From the NCBI RefSeq assembly GCF_019263585.2, contig NZ_JADQDF010000001.1, positions 3,286,001 to 3,350,000 of the forward strand: a stretch of 64,000 nucleotides of DNA, in the 5' to 3' direction. The notes under the pieces are model-generated. The model ran no database searches. It worked only from the letters and a program-made list of their open reading frames with translations, and was not told the DNA's origin. Shown one piece after another: positions 62,450 through 64,000 of the stretch; position 1 is the first letter of the stretch; every line of letters starts with the position of its first letter. The position numbers and the translations under genes were made by a program. This DNA is from Pseudonocardia oceani. GTDB taxonomy: Bacteria; Actinomycetota; Actinomycetes; Mycobacteriales; Pseudonocardiaceae.

Positions 62450-64000
62450 ATGACCATCACCGATCCCGTTCAGAGCACGATCAGGTACACCGGTGCACGG
62501 ATCCGGCGCACCGAGGACCCCCGCCTGCTGGCCGGCCGTGGCCAGTACATCGACGACGTCACCGTGCCCCAGATGCTCGAAGCAGCTGTGCTGCGCAGCC
62601 CTCACGCACACGCCCGGATCACCGGCATCGACGTCAGCCGGGCCCGGGTGCTCCCCGGGGTGTTCGACGTGATCACCGGCGAGGACCTCGCCGCCGTCGC
62701 CGACGCGCAACCGGTGATCTGGTTCCCCATCCCGGAGCAGCGGATCGCCCGGGCCCACGCGCTCGCCGTCGACCGCGTCCGCTGGGTCGGGCAGGCGGTC
62801 GCGGCCGTCGTCGCGACCGACCGCTACGTCGCGGAGGACGCCCTGGAGCTGATCGACGTCAGCTACGAACTGCTGCCGGTCGTCGCGGACCTCGACGCGG
62901 CACTCGCACCGGACGCCCCCAAGCTGTACGACGACTGGCCCGACAACGTCAGCGGCCGACTGACCTACCGCAACGGCGACCCCGACGAGGCGTTCGCCTC
63001 CGCCGACGTCGTGGTCGGCGGCCGGATCAGCCACGGCCGAGGCTTCGGCTGCCCGTTGGAGCCCCGTGGCTGCATCGTGAACTGGGACTCTTTCGAGGGA
63101 ACCCTCGACCTCTGGCTCTCCACCCAGTCCCCGAACCTGGCCCGCGACCTGATGGGGGAGGTCTTCGGGATCCCGATCCAGAAGATCCGGGTCCGCACGC
63201 CCAACGTGGGCGGCGGCTTCGGCAACAAGTTCGACTTCTACGGCGAGGAGGTCATCGCCGCCGTCCTCTCGCGTCGGGTAGGCCGCCCCGTCAAGCTGCT
63301 CGAATCCCGCGCCGAGAGCTTCGTCGCCACCGGCCACTCCCGCGACCAACGCCTCGACTTCGAGATGGCGCTGCGCCGCGACGGCACGATCCTCGGGCTG
63401 CGCGGCACGTCCTACGGGGTCCTCGGCGGCGCCCTGGGCACCGTCGGATCCGGGCCGCCCTGGGCGTCCGTGCTCACCAGCATGGGTCCGTACAAGATCC
63501 CGAACCTCGAGCTGCACCTGACCTCGGTCATGACGAACCGCTCGCCCTACGGGTCCTACCGCGGCTGGGGAGCGCCCAAGGGCAACCTCGTGCACGAGCG
63601 GCTGATCGAGATGGCCGCCCGCGAGCTGGGGATGGACCGCGCCGAGATCCGGCGGAAGAACTTCCCCGCCCCCGAGGAGTTCCCCTACTTCACCGGCGCG
63701 ATCTTCACCTACGACAGCGGCCGCTACGCCGACTGCCTCGACCTGGCGATGAGCAAGGTCGACGAGCTGGGCTGGCGCGAGCGCCAGGCGGCGGCACGCG
63801 CCGAGGGACGCCATGTGGGGATCGGCTACTCCTTCCACATCGAACCGAGCGGATACGGTCCCAGCCGCATCCTCAACCTCGCCGGGCTCACTCATTCCGG
63901 GTTCGACGAGGCCACCGTGCGGATGGACTCCACCGGCACGATCACCGTCTACAGCGGGCAGATCAACATGGGTCAGGGAACCCACACGATTTACTCCCAG
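62450..64000 (+). CDS. Second molybdenum hydroxylase large subunit, C-terminus outside window
   Basis: 517 codons of a xanthine dehydrogenase/CoxL-type subunit, open to the right edge. The a/b hammerhead domain reads EDPRLLAGRGQYIDDVTVPQ and AHARITGIDVS; the Mo-domain has PLEPRGCIVNW, VRTPNVGGGFGNKFDFY and SYRGWGAPKGNLVHERL. The active-site loop is AYRGAGR-like (form II), not the CO-oxidising type. Clearly different from the 59456-61792 paralogue. ATG at 62450 follows GAGGAG. Confidence 0.9.
   Translation, partial: MTITDPVQSTIRYTGARIRRTEDPRLLAGRGQYIDDVTVPQMLEAAVLRSPHAHARITGIDVSRARVLPGVFDVITGEDLAAVADAQPVIWFPIPEQRIARAHALAVDRVRWVGQAVAAVVATDRYVAEDALELIDVSYELLPVVADLDAALAPDAPKLYDDWPDNVSGRLTYRNGDPDEAFASADVVVGGRISHGRGFGCPLEPRGCIVNWDSFEGTLDLWLSTQSPNLARDLMGEVFGIPIQKIRVRTPNVGGGFGNKFDFYGEEVIAAVLSRRVGRPVKLLESRAESFVATGHSRDQRLDFEMALRRDGTILGLRGTSYGVLGGALGTVGSGPPWASVLTSMGPYKIPNLELHLTSVMTNRSPYGSYRGWGAPKGNLVHERLIEMAARELGMDRAEIRRKNFPAPEEFPYFTGAIFTYDSGRYADCLDLAMSKVDELGWRERQAAARAEGRHVGIGYSFHIEPSGYGPSRILNLAGLTHSGFDEATVRMDSTGTITVYSGQINMGQGTHTIYSQ

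Noticed and set aside
62450..64000. Reading the second large subunit as CO dehydrogenase
   Set aside because: Its loop is SYRGWGAP, nearer the form II type whose members are not proven CO oxidisers.
1..64000. CRISPR arrays, rRNA operons, prophage or insertion-sequence genes
   Set aside because: No regularly spaced repeats, no rRNA sequence, and no transposase, integrase or phage structural motif found on either strand.

Overview
The window is 64 kb of very GC-rich actinobacterial chromosome. It has many GTG starts, tightly packed and overlapping genes, Lsr2, CarD, an MhuD-type heme oxygenase and an inositol-1-phosphate synthase. Blocks of the gene order match what I know from mycobacteria: ponA - DUF5318 - PadR - ino1, then Rossmann protein - panC - panD - coaX - lysS - lsr2 - clpC1 - mhuD - mutY - radA - lpqE - carD - ispD - ispF - cysS - rlmB. 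GC-rich intergenic palindromes and the later catabolic region point to Pseudonocardiaceae, probably Pseudonocardia. The genus is an inference, not a proof.

Layout: 1-3.6 kb is cell wall and inositol (partial class A PBP, DUF5318, PadR regulator, ino1). 3.7-6.8 kb is pantothenate/CoA (Rossmann protein, panC, panD, coaX). 6.7-12.7 kb is a methyltransferase, a non-coding repeat-rich gap, lysS, lsr2 and clpC. 12.7-16.1 kb holds a BrkB-like membrane protein, two alpha/beta hydrolases and a WYL regulator with a perfect operator. 16.2-20.4 kb is an aldehyde dehydrogenase locus (GAF regulator, ald, DUF779, isochorismatase-like hydrolase). 20.4-31.7 kb is mixed housekeeping: exonuclease/phosphatase-like protein, ankyrin protein, Sir2, MhuD, a membrane sulfite-oxidase-type molybdoenzyme, M24 peptidase-like protein, hydrolase, LigT-like protein, MutY, a Rv3587c-like membrane protein, RadA and LpqE. 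31.9-36.6 kb is carD-ispD-ispF, a VOC protein, cysS and an rRNA methyltransferase. 36.6-41.5 kb is a zinc ABC importer with a Zur-like box, a LacI regulator and a TetR regulator with twin operators. 41.5-46.9 kb is otsB, otsA, a ThrE-type exporter, a Bcr/CflA transporter, a frameshifted MarR gene and tRNA-Thr(TGT).

After the tRNA comes about 0.7 kb with no recognisable gene but with a tRNA-like fragment. Then, to the right edge, there is a dedicated catabolic cluster: a divergent PucR regulator, a DUF917 protein, a HyuA-like ATPase/hydrolase without HyuB, a five-gene branched-chain-type ABC importer, a luciferase-like oxidoreductase, a small RedY-like protein, a complete FAD/2Fe-2S/Mo hydroxylase, a broken glycine-cleavage-H-like gene whose lipoyl lysine is replaced by Glu, and a second Mo-hydroxylase large subunit cut by the edge. 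The genes overlap almost end to end from 49.3 to 61.8 kb. The set looks like uptake, hydroxylation and ring opening of a small, probably nitrogen-containing, heterocycle. The substrate cannot be read from sequence. This is the best candidate for an undescribed system in the window.

Other points of note: an IspD homologue lacking its CTP-binding loop and C-terminal Lys, a probable CTG start for the Sir2 gene, two frameshifts, a repeated intergenic palindrome, and several well-formed operators.
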